NCBI GenBank assembly: GCA_023387245.1
Contig: JAEWIH010000032.1
Coordinates: forward strand, 1-11,584
From: Bacillota bacterium
Lineage (GTDB): Bacteria > Bacillota_I > Bacilli_A > Erysipelotrichales > Erysipelotrichaceae
Direction: 5' to 3'
DNA length: 11,584 bases
A program made the translations under genes and the position numbers. Below the pieces are notes generated by a model that was not told where the DNA came from, did no database searches, and worked only from the letters and a program-made list of their open reading frames with translations. The first letter of the stretch is position 1. Every line of letters starts with the position of its first letter. Shown here piece after piece: positions 1 to 4,410 of the stretch.

Positions 1-424
1 TAGTTATGTTAGATAATTGTTGTTTAGATAACTTACTAGGATCTTGATAAGAAATAAACTCACCTTCTGTAGTTTTTATATGCCAATGATCACCATGTTT
101 TTCATAACTAATAATTTCATAATCGCTCAATTCTTTAGGTTTAAATAATTTATTTTCATTTTTAGGATTTTTTAAATCCGCTAACGCTAACTCATCAACA
201 GTTACTTCTTTTCCTTGATAAAACACAGTATATTTATTATCACTTAATTTATTTATATCAACACTAACTTTTTTGCCATCAATATAAATAAAATCCTTAT
301 AAAAACCAGACGCTTGAACAACACCGCCTTTATTATTAACAGTATCCTTTTTAGAAACTTGAGCATTATTGTTACAAGCAACTAATAAAATTAATGACAA
401 TGTCGATAAATATATTTTTTTCAT
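1..424 (-). CDS. Histidine-triad surface lipoprotein, C-terminus beyond the left edge
   Basis: The frame opens with ATG at 424 and stays open to base 1, giving 141 residues of an incomplete protein. An AGGAGGGG ribosome site lies about 7 bases upstream of the ATG. Residues 1-16 form a lipoprotein signal peptide (MKK, hydrophobic core) ending in the lipobox LVAC, with Cys17 as the predicted lipidated residue. Residues 110-115 read HGDHWH, the HxxHxH triad known from streptococcal Pht proteins, where it binds zinc. It is preceded by an aromatic/charged stretch (YEKHGDHWHIK), as in that family. Known Pht proteins carry several triads, and further ones may lie past the window edge. The protein probably sits on the outer face of the membrane and has a role in zinc capture or adhesion; that role is inferred from the motif. 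It has its own promoter and a palindrome-rich leader, separate from the upstream tRNA operon. Confidence 0.8.
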   Translation of the reverse strand, partial: MKKIYLSTLSLILLVACNNNAQVSKKDTVNNKGGVVQASGFYKDFIYIDGKKVSVDINKLSDNKYTVFYQGKEVTVDELALADLKNPKNENKLFKPKELSDYEIISYEKHGDHWHIKTTEGEFISYQDPSKLSKQQLSNIT

Positions 425-436
425 AATACCCCTCCT

Positions 437-467
437 GCAATTAACGTGTAATTGCGACTTATTCGCA
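437..467 (-). promoter_or_regulatory. Two overlapping inverted repeats just upstream of the lipoprotein RBS
   Basis: On the plus strand GCAATTA (437-443) and TAATTGC (449-455) form a perfect 7-bp inverted repeat with a 5-nt spacer. TGCGA (453-457) and TCGCA (463-467) form a second one. They share bases 453-455, so in the leader RNA the two hairpins would exclude each other. The first ends directly at the ribosome site. They may be protein operators or a leader RNA switch; no known riboswitch class was recognised. Confidence 0.45.
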
Positions 468-487
468 CTAATTGTTTAAAATAAAAA

Positions 488-502
488 CTTAGTTAAACTA
501 AG
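488..502 (-). promoter_or_regulatory. 7-1-7 palindrome, possible Fur-family (Zur-like) operator
   Basis: CTTAGTT-A-AACTAAG is a perfect 7-1-7 palindrome with A/T extension on both sides (484-486 pair with 504-506). It lies about 17-31 bases downstream of the predicted transcription start of the lipoprotein gene. The 7-1-7 geometry is that of Fur, Zur and PerR boxes in Bacillota, although the bases do not match the Bacillus Zur consensus. A zinc-type lipoprotein downstream makes Zur or an AdcR-like regulator a reasonable guess. Confidence 0.4.
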
Positions 503-525
503 ATTTATTAAAATGTCCACTTAAC

Positions 526-554
526 ATTATAAACAGATTATTAATTAATTTCAA
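526..554 (-). promoter_or_regulatory. Promoter of the lipoprotein gene
   Basis: On the minus strand TTGAAA (554-549), a 17-base spacer and TATAAT (531-526) form a near-consensus housekeeping promoter. The predicted start is near 519, giving a leader of about 95 nt that contains the palindromes at 488-502 and 437-467. It lies downstream of the tRNA operon terminator, so the gene is transcribed independently. Confidence 0.8.
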
Positions 555-591
555 GCAATTTAATGTTTAATCATTTACAATAATTATATAT

Positions 592-614
592 AAAAAAACA
601 ATCTTTGCAGATTG
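592..614 (-). terminator. Intrinsic terminator of the tRNA operon
   Basis: Read on the minus strand, CAATCT and AGATTG pair as a 6-bp stem with a 4-base loop, followed by seven T. It lies directly after the last tRNA gene (Gly). Confidence 0.85.
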
Positions 615-625
615 AATTTTAATAA

Positions 626-699
626 TGGAGCGGATGATGGGAATCGAACCCACGTAGTCAGCTTGGAAGGCTGAAGTTCTACCATTGAACTACATCCGC
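626..699 (-). tRNA. tRNA-Gly (TCC)
   Basis: This is a 74-nt gene with encoded CCA. The acceptor stem is GCGGATG/CATCCGC, the anticodon loop CTTCCAA reads TCC within the stem TCAGC/GCTGA, and the T-loop is TTCGATT. It is the last gene of the six-tRNA operon. Confidence 0.97.
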
Positions 700-701
700 A
701 A

Positions 702-777
702 TGGTGACCCGTATAGGAATCGAACCTACGACCCACTGATTAAAAGTCAGTTGCTCTACCGACTGAGCTAACGAGTC
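702..777 (-). tRNA. tRNA-Lys (TTT)
   Basis: This is a 76-nt gene with encoded CCA. The acceptor stem is GACTCGT/ACGGGTC with one G-U pair, the discriminator is A, and the anticodon loop CTTTTAA in the stem ACTGA/TCAGT reads TTT. Confidence 0.97.
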
Positions 778-782
778 ATAAA

Positions 783-857
783 TGGCTGGGACACCTGGAA
801 TCGAACCAGGGAATGTCAGAGTCAAAGTCTGATGCCTTACCGCTTGGCTATGTCCCA
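783..857 (-). tRNA. tRNA-Gln (TTG)
   Basis: This is a 75-nt gene with encoded CCA. The acceptor stem is TGGGACA/TGTCCCA, the discriminator is G, and the anticodon loop CTTTGAC reads TTG. The U1-A72 pair and G73 are typical of tRNA-Gln. Confidence 0.97.
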
Positions 858-860
858 AAG

Positions 861-945
861 TGGTGGGGAGAGGCAGATTCGAACTGCCGAACTCACAGAG
901 AGCTGAGTTACAGTCAGCCGCGTTTAGCCACTTCGCTATCTCCCC
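861..945 (-). tRNA. tRNA-Tyr (GTA)
   Basis: This is an 85-nt gene with encoded CCA and a long variable arm, as expected for bacterial class II tRNA-Tyr. The acceptor stem is GGGGAGA/TCTCCCC and the anticodon is GTA. Confidence 0.97.
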
Positions 946-975
946 ATATCTTTTGACTCTTTCTAAAAAATAAAA

Positions 976-1051
<76 letters not shown>

Positions 1052-1056
1052 ATACA

Positions 1057-1132
1057 TGGTGGAGGTTAACGGGCTCGAACCGCTGACCCTCTGCTTGTAA
1101 GGCAGATGCTCTCCCAACTGAGCTAAACCTCC
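1057..1132 (-). tRNA. tRNA-Val (TAC)
   Basis: This is a 76-nt gene with encoded CCA. The acceptor stem is GGAGGTT/AACCTCC and the anticodon loop CTTACAA reads TAC. It is the first gene of the six-tRNA operon. Confidence 0.97.
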
Positions 1133-1151
1133 GTTGCTTAACTGCCTTATT

Positions 1152-1181
1152 AATATATCATATATTTTTTACATTAGTCAA
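1152..1181 (-). promoter_or_regulatory. Promoter of the tRNA operon
   Basis: On the minus strand TTGACT (1181-1176), an 18-base spacer and TATATT (1157-1152) precede the first tRNA. A TG dinucleotide one base before the -10 makes it an extended -10. The start would be near 1145, about 13 bases upstream of tRNA-Val. Confidence 0.7.
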
Positions 1182-1350
1182 TCATTTTTTAACTTTTTTT
1201 TATTTTTTTTATACCAAACAAAAGAAAAGTAATGATTATCATGTAATTACTAATCCAAATTATATATTCATCGATTTTTTCTAATTTCACTAACAAATTC
1301 ATTATTTTTTAGTATACAATGTAATTATTAAGTTGTAACGGAGGACTAAC
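1182..1350. other. Divergent intergenic region between the tRNA operon and the COG2509 gene
   Basis: This stretch is very AT-rich with long T runs. It contains a short palindrome, ATGATTATCAT at 1232-1242, flanked by GTAAT and ATTAC; it resembles the core of a Fur box only partly. TATACAAT at 1313-1320 is the best -10 candidate for the plus-strand gene, but no convincing -35 box is seen. No ORF or RNA gene was recognised. Confidence 0.5.
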
Positions 1351-2703
1351 ATGTACGATTTAATCATTATCGGTAGCGGACCAGGAGGAATATTTAGTGC
1401 TTTTGAAGCTATTAAAATTAATCCTAATTTAAAAATAGCTATATTTGAATCAGGTAAAGAATTAAGTAAACGCATCCCTAAAAAAGATATTATGCGAGGT
1501 TTTGGTGGTGCCGGTGCTTTTTCTGATGGAAAATATAATATTACTAATGAATTTGGCGGCACCTTATATACACATATTGGACACAAGCAAGCATTAGAAC
1601 TAATGTATTATGTCGATGAAATTAATTTGAAATTCGGAGCCCATGATACTCATTTATATCATAACGAAAGTACTCATCTTAAAAAAATTTGTTTACAAAA
1701 TAAACTAGAATTATTATCAGCCAGTGTTAGACACTTAGGAACCGACATAAACTATATTGTATTAGAAAACTTATACAACCACTTAGTTAATAGAGGCATT
1801 ACATTTTATTTTGAAACACCAATTCAAACAATTAATAAACTAGAAACAGGATATGAAGTAATTACTAAGGATAATAATAGCTATAAAGCGAACTATTGTA
1901 TTATTTCAACTGGACGTAGTGGTAGTCGATGGATGGGAGAAATTTGTCAAAAACTTAATATTGAAACTCAAAGTAATCGCGTAGATATCGGAGTTAGAGT
2001 CGAATTACCTTATGAAATATTTTCCCATTTAACAGACGAATTATATGAAAGTAAAATTGTTTATAAAACCGCTAAATATCAAGATAAAGTTAGAACATTT
2101 TGTATGAACCCTCATGGAGAAGTAGTAGCCGAAAATACTAATGGTATTTTAACAGTAAATGGGCATAGTTATGAAAATCCTGAATTATATACCCAAAATA
2201 CTAACTTTGCTTTATTAGTATCAAATCACTTTACTCAACCATTTAAAGATAGTAATGGTTATGGCGAAAGTATAGCCAGACTATCTAACATGCTTGGGGG
2301 CGGAGTAATTGTCCAAAGATTTGGTGATTTAATTAGAGGACAAAGATCAAACGAAACTCGTATACGCGAAAATTTTGTTACCCCTACTCTTCAAGCAACT
2401 CCAGGTGATTTAAGTTTAGTAATCCCTAAACGACAACTAGATGATATTATAGAAATGATTTATCAACTAGATAAAGTTGCTCCAGGAACAGCTAATGACG
2501 ACACTTTACTATACGGGGTCGAAGTAAAATTTTATAATTTAGAAGTTGCTGTCGATGAAAACTTAGAAACTATTCATAAAGGGCTATTTGTCATCGGTGA
2601 TTGTAGTGGTGTTACCCACTCACTATCACATGCCAGTGCTTCTGGAGTCCATGTGGCTCGATATATTTCCAATAAACTTAATCACCCGTCTATATCGTTT
2701 TAG
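1351..2703 (+). CDS. FAD-dependent dehydrogenase, COG2509 family
   Basis: The 450-residue protein starts at ATG with GGAGG 6 bases upstream. The N-terminus is a Rossmann dinucleotide-binding fold: G8-S-G10-P-G-G13 follows a hydrophobic strand, and E33 ends the second strand, which marks FAD/NAD binding. GGAGAFSDGK (about residues 52-61) and the C-terminal GLFVIGDCSGVTHSLSHA (about 411-428), the second FAD-contacting segment, match the COG2509 flavoproteins common in Clostridia and Erysipelotrichia. The length is normal for the family. The protein is probably a cytoplasmic oxidoreductase; its substrate is not established and no pathway partner lies beside it. No terminator is visible after the stop, and the accessory island begins about 60 bases later. 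Family assignment is confident; the physiological role is unknown. Confidence 0.85.
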   Translation: MYDLIIIGSGPGGIFSAFEAIKINPNLKIAIFESGKELSKRIPKKDIMRGFGGAGAFSDGKYNITNEFGGTLYTHIGHKQALELMYYVDEINLKFGAHDTHLYHNESTHLKKICLQNKLELLSASVRHLGTDINYIVLENLYNHLVNRGITFYFETPIQTINKLETGYEVITKDNNSYKANYCIISTGRSGSRWMGEICQKLNIETQSNRVDIGVRVELPYEIFSHLTDELYESKIVYKTAKYQDKVRTFCMNPHGEVVAENTNGILTVNGHSYENPELYTQNTNFALLVSNHFTQPFKDSNGYGESIARLSNMLGGGVIVQRFGDLIRGQRSNETRIRENFVTPTLQATPGDLSLVIPKRQLDDIIEMIYQLDKVAPGTANDDTLLYGVEVKFYNLEVAVDENLETIHKGLFVIGDCSGVTHSLSHASASGVHVARYISNKLNHPSISF

Positions 2704-2759
2704 CAAAAATTTATTATCTTCATGTTCATCTTCAACTAATATACATAAAATTTACACTT

Positions 2760-2978
2760 TTATTTTGTTTGCCTTGAACTATATTTTGTAATATACAATT
2801 TTTCCCGCAAACTATTTAAATACACTAATTTTTCATCAGTATACTCGTTCCTCTCTGAATAAACCATTACCTTAATCACATAAAATAATTTAAAACGCTC
2901 TTCTTTATCCAACTTCATAAATAAGCTAAGAAACTCAAATACATCATATTTTAGATCCTTATCTATTTCTTTAATCAT
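2760..2978 (-). CDS. Small hypothetical protein (72 aa), possibly phage-derived
   Basis: I chose ATG at 2978 because AGGTGG lies 5 bases upstream. The longer frame from GTG at 2987 would place its start inside that ribosome site. The protein is soluble, highly charged and predicted helical, with no signal peptide or membrane segment. Residues about 16-37 (FLSLFMKLDKEERFKLF and on) resemble the C-terminal tail of the XRE regulator encoded at 3396-3755 (ENYMKLKPEHRESIKSFL). Both share MKLxxExR followed by a hydrophobic helix, a pattern often found after the DNA-binding domain of phage-type XRE proteins; here no helix-turn-helix is present. It may be an accessory protein of the island, but I recognise no named family. 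It lies on the strand opposite the flavoprotein gene, with its 3' end facing that gene's 3' end. Confidence 0.5.
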   Translation of the reverse strand: MIKEIDKDLKYDVFEFLSLFMKLDKEERFKLFYVIKVMVYSERNEYTDEKLVYLNSLREKLYITKYSSRQTK

Positions 2979-3000
2979 AATTTCCACCTAATGTGTCAAA

Positions 3001-3029
3001 ATTAAATAAATAGCATAAATCACACACAA
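3001..3029 (-). promoter_or_regulatory. Possible promoter of the 72-residue protein gene
   Basis: On the minus strand TTGTGT (3029-3024), a 17-base spacer and TTTAAT (3006-3001) lie just upstream of the gene, giving a leader of about 16 nt. The match is modest. Confidence 0.4.
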
Positions 3030-3085
3030 TAACTGTGCCGTTCTAACTAATAACTTAAATAATCTTCCCATGTTGTTGGAGAAAG

Positions 3086-3094
3086 TGATATAAT
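3086..3094 (+). promoter_or_regulatory. Extended -10 promoter of the antisense RNA
   Basis: TGATATAAT is a perfect extended -10 element (TGnTATAAT). The best -35 is weak (TTCCCA at 3065-3070, spacer 18). Transcription would start near 3101 and run towards and through the peptide ORF on the other strand. Confidence 0.65.
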
Positions 3095-3100
3095 TACAGC

Positions 3101-3121
3101 TAGGGAGGGGTTAGCTCCCTA
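3101..3121. repeat. Hairpin at the antisense RNA 5' end and after the peptide ORF
   Basis: TAGGGAG (3101-3107) and CTCCCTA (3115-3121) form a 7-bp stem with loop GGGTTAG. In the plus-strand RNA this is the extreme 5' hairpin. In the peptide mRNA it follows the stop codon by 8 bases. It is GC-rich for this region and could be a kissing-loop site, an mRNA stabiliser, or both. It has no U-run on the minus strand, so it is a poor terminator for the peptide mRNA. Confidence 0.6.
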
Positions 3122-3129
3122 TGCTTGCT

Positions 3130-3252
3130 CTAAAGTTGACCGTTTAAAATCAACTTAACGACAGTAATTAATGTCGCTATCGCTAAAGCAAGTGCTGTAA
3201 GTTTCTCGATGAGCTTTATTAGCTCATCAATTTTTTTATACCACTTCCTCAT
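3130..3252 (-). CDS. Small hydrophobic peptide (40 aa), type I toxin candidate
   Basis: The ORF runs from ATG at 3252 to TAG at 3130-3132. GGGGTGA lies 4 bases upstream of the ATG and provides an acceptable ribosome site. Residues 1-17 are charged and amphipathic (MRKWYKKIDELIKLIEK). Residues 18-36 form one hydrophobic helix (core LALAIATLITVV, then KLIL). The last four residues are NGQL. A single membrane helix with a basic N-terminus in a peptide of this size is characteristic of type I toxins such as TxpA, BsrG and Fst, which damage the membrane. The sequence is not an obvious member of any of these families. A strong promoter lies 33 bases upstream and a convergent antisense RNA covers codons 6-40. 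The gene is divergent from the XRE regulator. Alternatives are a phage holin-like peptide or a regulatory membrane peptide. That it is a gene is likely; that it is a toxin is inferred. Confidence 0.65.
   Translation of the reverse strand: MRKWYKKIDELIKLIEKLTALALAIATLITVVKLILNGQL
3208..3237 (+). terminator. Intrinsic terminator of the antisense RNA
   Basis: GATGAGCT (3208-3215) and AGCTCATC (3221-3228) form a perfect 8-bp stem with loop TTATT, followed by AA and seven T. It lies inside the peptide ORF on the opposite strand, so codons about 9-15 of that ORF are also constrained to encode this hairpin. Confidence 0.85.
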
Positions 3253-3278
3253 GTGTTCACCCCTTTTTTATAACTTAC

Positions 3279-3296
3279 AGTTACATTATAGTAACT
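3279..3296. promoter_or_regulatory. Inverted repeat over the peptide gene -10 box (probable operator)
   Basis: AGTTAC-ATTATA-GTAACT is a perfect 6-6-6 inverted repeat whose centre is the -10 box of the minus-strand promoter. A protein bound here would block that promoter. Further half-site-like sequences (CTTAC, ATTAC, GTAAT) lie at 3274-3327 in the divergent region. The adjacent XRE regulator is the natural candidate ligand. Confidence 0.5.
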
Positions 3297-3313
3297 TTTA
3301 ATTACTTTATCAA
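3285..3313 (-). promoter_or_regulatory. Promoter of the 40-residue peptide gene
   Basis: On the minus strand TTGATA (3313-3308), a 17-base spacer and TATAAT (3290-3285) give a near-consensus promoter. The start is expected near 3278, leaving a leader of about 26 nt. Confidence 0.8.
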
Positions 3314-3343
3314 TAGTTTTTGTAATTTTAAAATACATTTTTA

Positions 3344-3372
3344 TTGTTTTTTGTCTTTTGTTTTGATACAAT
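3344..3372 (+). promoter_or_regulatory. Promoter of the XRE regulator gene
   Basis: TTGTTT (3344-3349), a 17-base spacer and TACAAT (3367-3372) lead to a start near 3379, followed by the AGGAG ribosome site and the ATG at 3396. It diverges from the peptide promoter; the two -35 boxes lie about 30 bases apart. Confidence 0.65.
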
Positions 3373-3395
3373 TAAAAACACAAGGAGCGATAATT

Positions 3396-3755
3396 ATGAG
3401 TAATATTAACGAAAGAGTAAAAAATGTTAGAGCTATTTTGGGTTATAGTGGCGCAAAATTCGGCGAACGCTTAGGCGTTCAACGCAACGCCATTTCCCAA
3501 ATCGAAACAAACAAGAACGGTGTATCCGAACAAATCATCAAGGCTATCTGCCGTGAATTCGCTGTTAATGAGCAATGGCTACGAACTGGCGAGGGCGACA
3601 TGTTTATCGAAACCACTAAAAGCGTTTTAGATAAAATCGGTAATCAATACAACCTTGACGAATTCGACCTTAAAGTCATAGAAAACTACATGAAATTAAA
3701 GCCCGAACATCGCGAAAGTATTAAAAGCTTCTTAAAAACTATCGTTAAAGATTAA
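3396..3755 (+). CDS. XRE-family helix-turn-helix transcriptional regulator
   Basis: I chose ATG at 3396, with AGGAG 8 bases upstream, giving 119 residues. An in-frame TTG at 3351 would place the promoter -10 inside the gene. Residues about 4-65 form an XRE/Cro-CI domain: the helix-turn-helix covers about 20-39 (AKFGERLGVQRNAISQIET), and NEQWLRTGEGDMF (58-70) is the usual end of this domain in phage-type regulators. Residues 75-119 are a short helical tail, probably for dimerisation. There is no S24 peptidase domain, so it is not a self-cleaving LexA/CI type. Codon use is richer in G and C than in neighbours (25 of 60 bases at 3481-3540 versus 12 of 60 at 7561-7620), a sign of recent transfer. 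It is divergent from the peptide gene and probably binds the inverted repeat at 3279-3296. Confidence 0.9.
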   Translation: MSNINERVKNVRAILGYSGAKFGERLGVQRNAISQIETNKNGVSEQIIKAICREFAVNEQWLRTGEGDMFIETTKSVLDKIGNQYNLDEFDLKVIENYMKLKPEHRESIKSFLKTIVKD

Positions 3756-3770
3756 CCATATACCTCTGCT

Positions 3771-3806
3771 AGTTCCAAGCCTATAACTATGGCGTGGAGC
3801 TTTTTT
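3771..3806 (+). terminator. Intrinsic terminator of the XRE gene
   Basis: AGTTCCAAGCC (3771-3781) pairs with GGCGTGGAGCT (3791-3801) with one mismatch and one G-U pair, around a 9-base loop, and is followed by six T in total. It begins 15 bases after the stop codon. Confidence 0.85.
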
Positions 3807-3834
3807 AATTTGTGCATTCTCGCTCGCTCAATGT

Positions 3835-4319
3835 ATGCGTGTAATTGAAAAAATTTATAATAATCGCCACTTGCCCGATATGGATATACCTTTAATATTG
3901 TTATATACAAGGATGAGGATTGGTGAATTGTCAAAGCTAAAAATTTATGATGTAGATTTAAATGAAAAAATAATGATAATAATGCAATCAAAGACAAAAG
4001 CAGGAACATGTAGACAAATACCAATACATGATAAAATCATTGAAATATTAAGAGAAAAAGCACAAAATACAAACGATTATTATTACTCTATTCCTAAACT
4101 TAATTTATTTCGTAGATTTAAACAAGTATTAACCATTTAAACATCAATCACTGCCCCCACGAGTGTCGACATACGTTCAGAAGCAGATTGGACGAAGCTA
4201 ACGCCAATAAAAAGTGTATCAATTTGTTAATGGAACACAAGTCATAAGATGTTGGCACTCAAGTTTATACTCATAAAAATATTGATTACTTACGGCAAAC
4301 TATAGCACTATTAAAATAA
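3835..4319 (+). pseudogene. Decayed tyrosine recombinase (phage integrase), catalytic domain
   Basis: In one frame (3835-4140) the protein shows the start of an integrase catalytic core: LLYTRMRIGELSKLK contains the box I Arg (usual form TGMRIGEL, here G changed to R), and SKTKAGTCRQIPIHDKI is the beta-hairpin Lys region. The frame stops at 4138. The match resumes two bases out of phase (frame 3) near 4122-4134 with CPHECRHTFRSRLDE, the HxxR box, then INLLMEHKS (usual LMGHKS). A TAA at 4245 follows, and beyond it VYTHKNIDYLRQTIALLK carries the catalytic Tyr and ends at 4317-4319. So one frameshift and one stop codon break the gene. The N-terminal arm-binding and core-binding domains are absent upstream, where the XRE terminator lies. 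All catalytic boxes can be traced, but the enzyme cannot be made. It points to an integrated element that is now immobile. Confidence 0.85.
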
Positions 4320-4410
4320 AAAAAACATTTTATTAGTAACATACTAGTTACAAAAACCGTTAAAAATCCTTTATTTAAAGGTCTTTATATTGTTTCAATA
4401 AACAATAATT
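4320..4410. other. AT-rich spacer between the integrase remnant and the ftsK terminator
   Basis: Apart from the inverted repeat at 4336-4351, this stretch holds only weak symmetrical sequences: CCTTTA-TT-TAAAGG at 4368-4381 and TTGTTT-CAAT-AAACAA nearby. Neither is followed by a convincing U-run on either strand. No ORF is seen. Confidence 0.5.
4336..4351. repeat. Inverted repeat GTAAC-N6-GTTAC
   Basis: GTAAC (4336-4340) and GTTAC (4347-4351) flank ATACTA. The geometry (5-6-5) and half-site bases are like the operator at 3279-3296, with the arms in swapped orientation. It lies 16 bases after the integrase remnant. It may be a second regulator site or part of a recombination site; the role is unknown. 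Confidence 0.3.

Larger units (their letters stand above)
3101..3237 (+). ncRNA. Putative antisense RNA (type I antitoxin candidate)
   Basis: The boundaries are inferred from the extended -10 at 3086-3094 and the intrinsic terminator at 3208-3237, giving about 137 nt. The RNA starts with a 7-bp hairpin and ends in an 8-bp terminator hairpin. It is fully complementary to codons 6-40 and the stop codon of the 40-codon ORF at 3130-3252. It contains no convincing ORF of its own. The arrangement matches known Bacillota type I modules such as TxpA/RatA and BsrG/SR4, in which a cis-antisense RNA overlaps the toxin mRNA. I found no sequence match to those RNAs by eye. Confidence 0.6.
2760..4410. mobile_element. 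Remnant of a phage or integrative element
   Basis: Between the flavoprotein gene and the terminator of the ftsK operon lies an accessory cluster: a small hypothetical gene, a putative antisense-controlled peptide, an XRE repressor-like gene with higher GC, and a broken tyrosine integrase. No structural, lysis or replication genes remain. The edges are approximate: I found no convincing direct repeats for att sites, and neither flank is a tRNA gene. Confidence 0.5.

Noticed and set aside
1302..1586. Open frame of 94 codons on the minus strand over the start of the flavoprotein gene
   Set aside because: It is antisense to the well-supported COG2509 gene, has no convincing ribosome site and a composition of a translated complement.
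2588..2791. Plus-strand open frame of 67 codons overlapping the end of the flavoprotein gene
   Set aside because: It lies mostly inside that gene in another frame and has no ribosome site; no recognisable protein.
2979..2987. GTG start for the small minus-strand protein
   Set aside because: The AGGTGG ribosome site overlaps this start codon and fits the ATG at 2978 instead.
3073..3078. TTGTTG as -35 box of the antisense RNA
   Set aside because: It is only 10 bases from the TATAAT, too close; the promoter is better explained as an extended -10 type.
3351..3395. N-terminal extension of the XRE regulator from TTG at 3351
   Set aside because: The promoter -10 box lies inside it and the ATG at 3396 has a good ribosome site and starts at the usual position of the domain.
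3752..4024. Minus-strand open frame of 90 codons with hydrophobic stretch
   Set aside because: It is the complement of the integrase remnant and the XRE terminator; the apparent membrane segment comes from the reverse complement of integrase codons.
4368..4381. CCTTTA-TT-TAAAGG as a terminator for the integrase remnant
   Set aside because: The loop is too small, the stem is AT-rich and the following T-run is interrupted.
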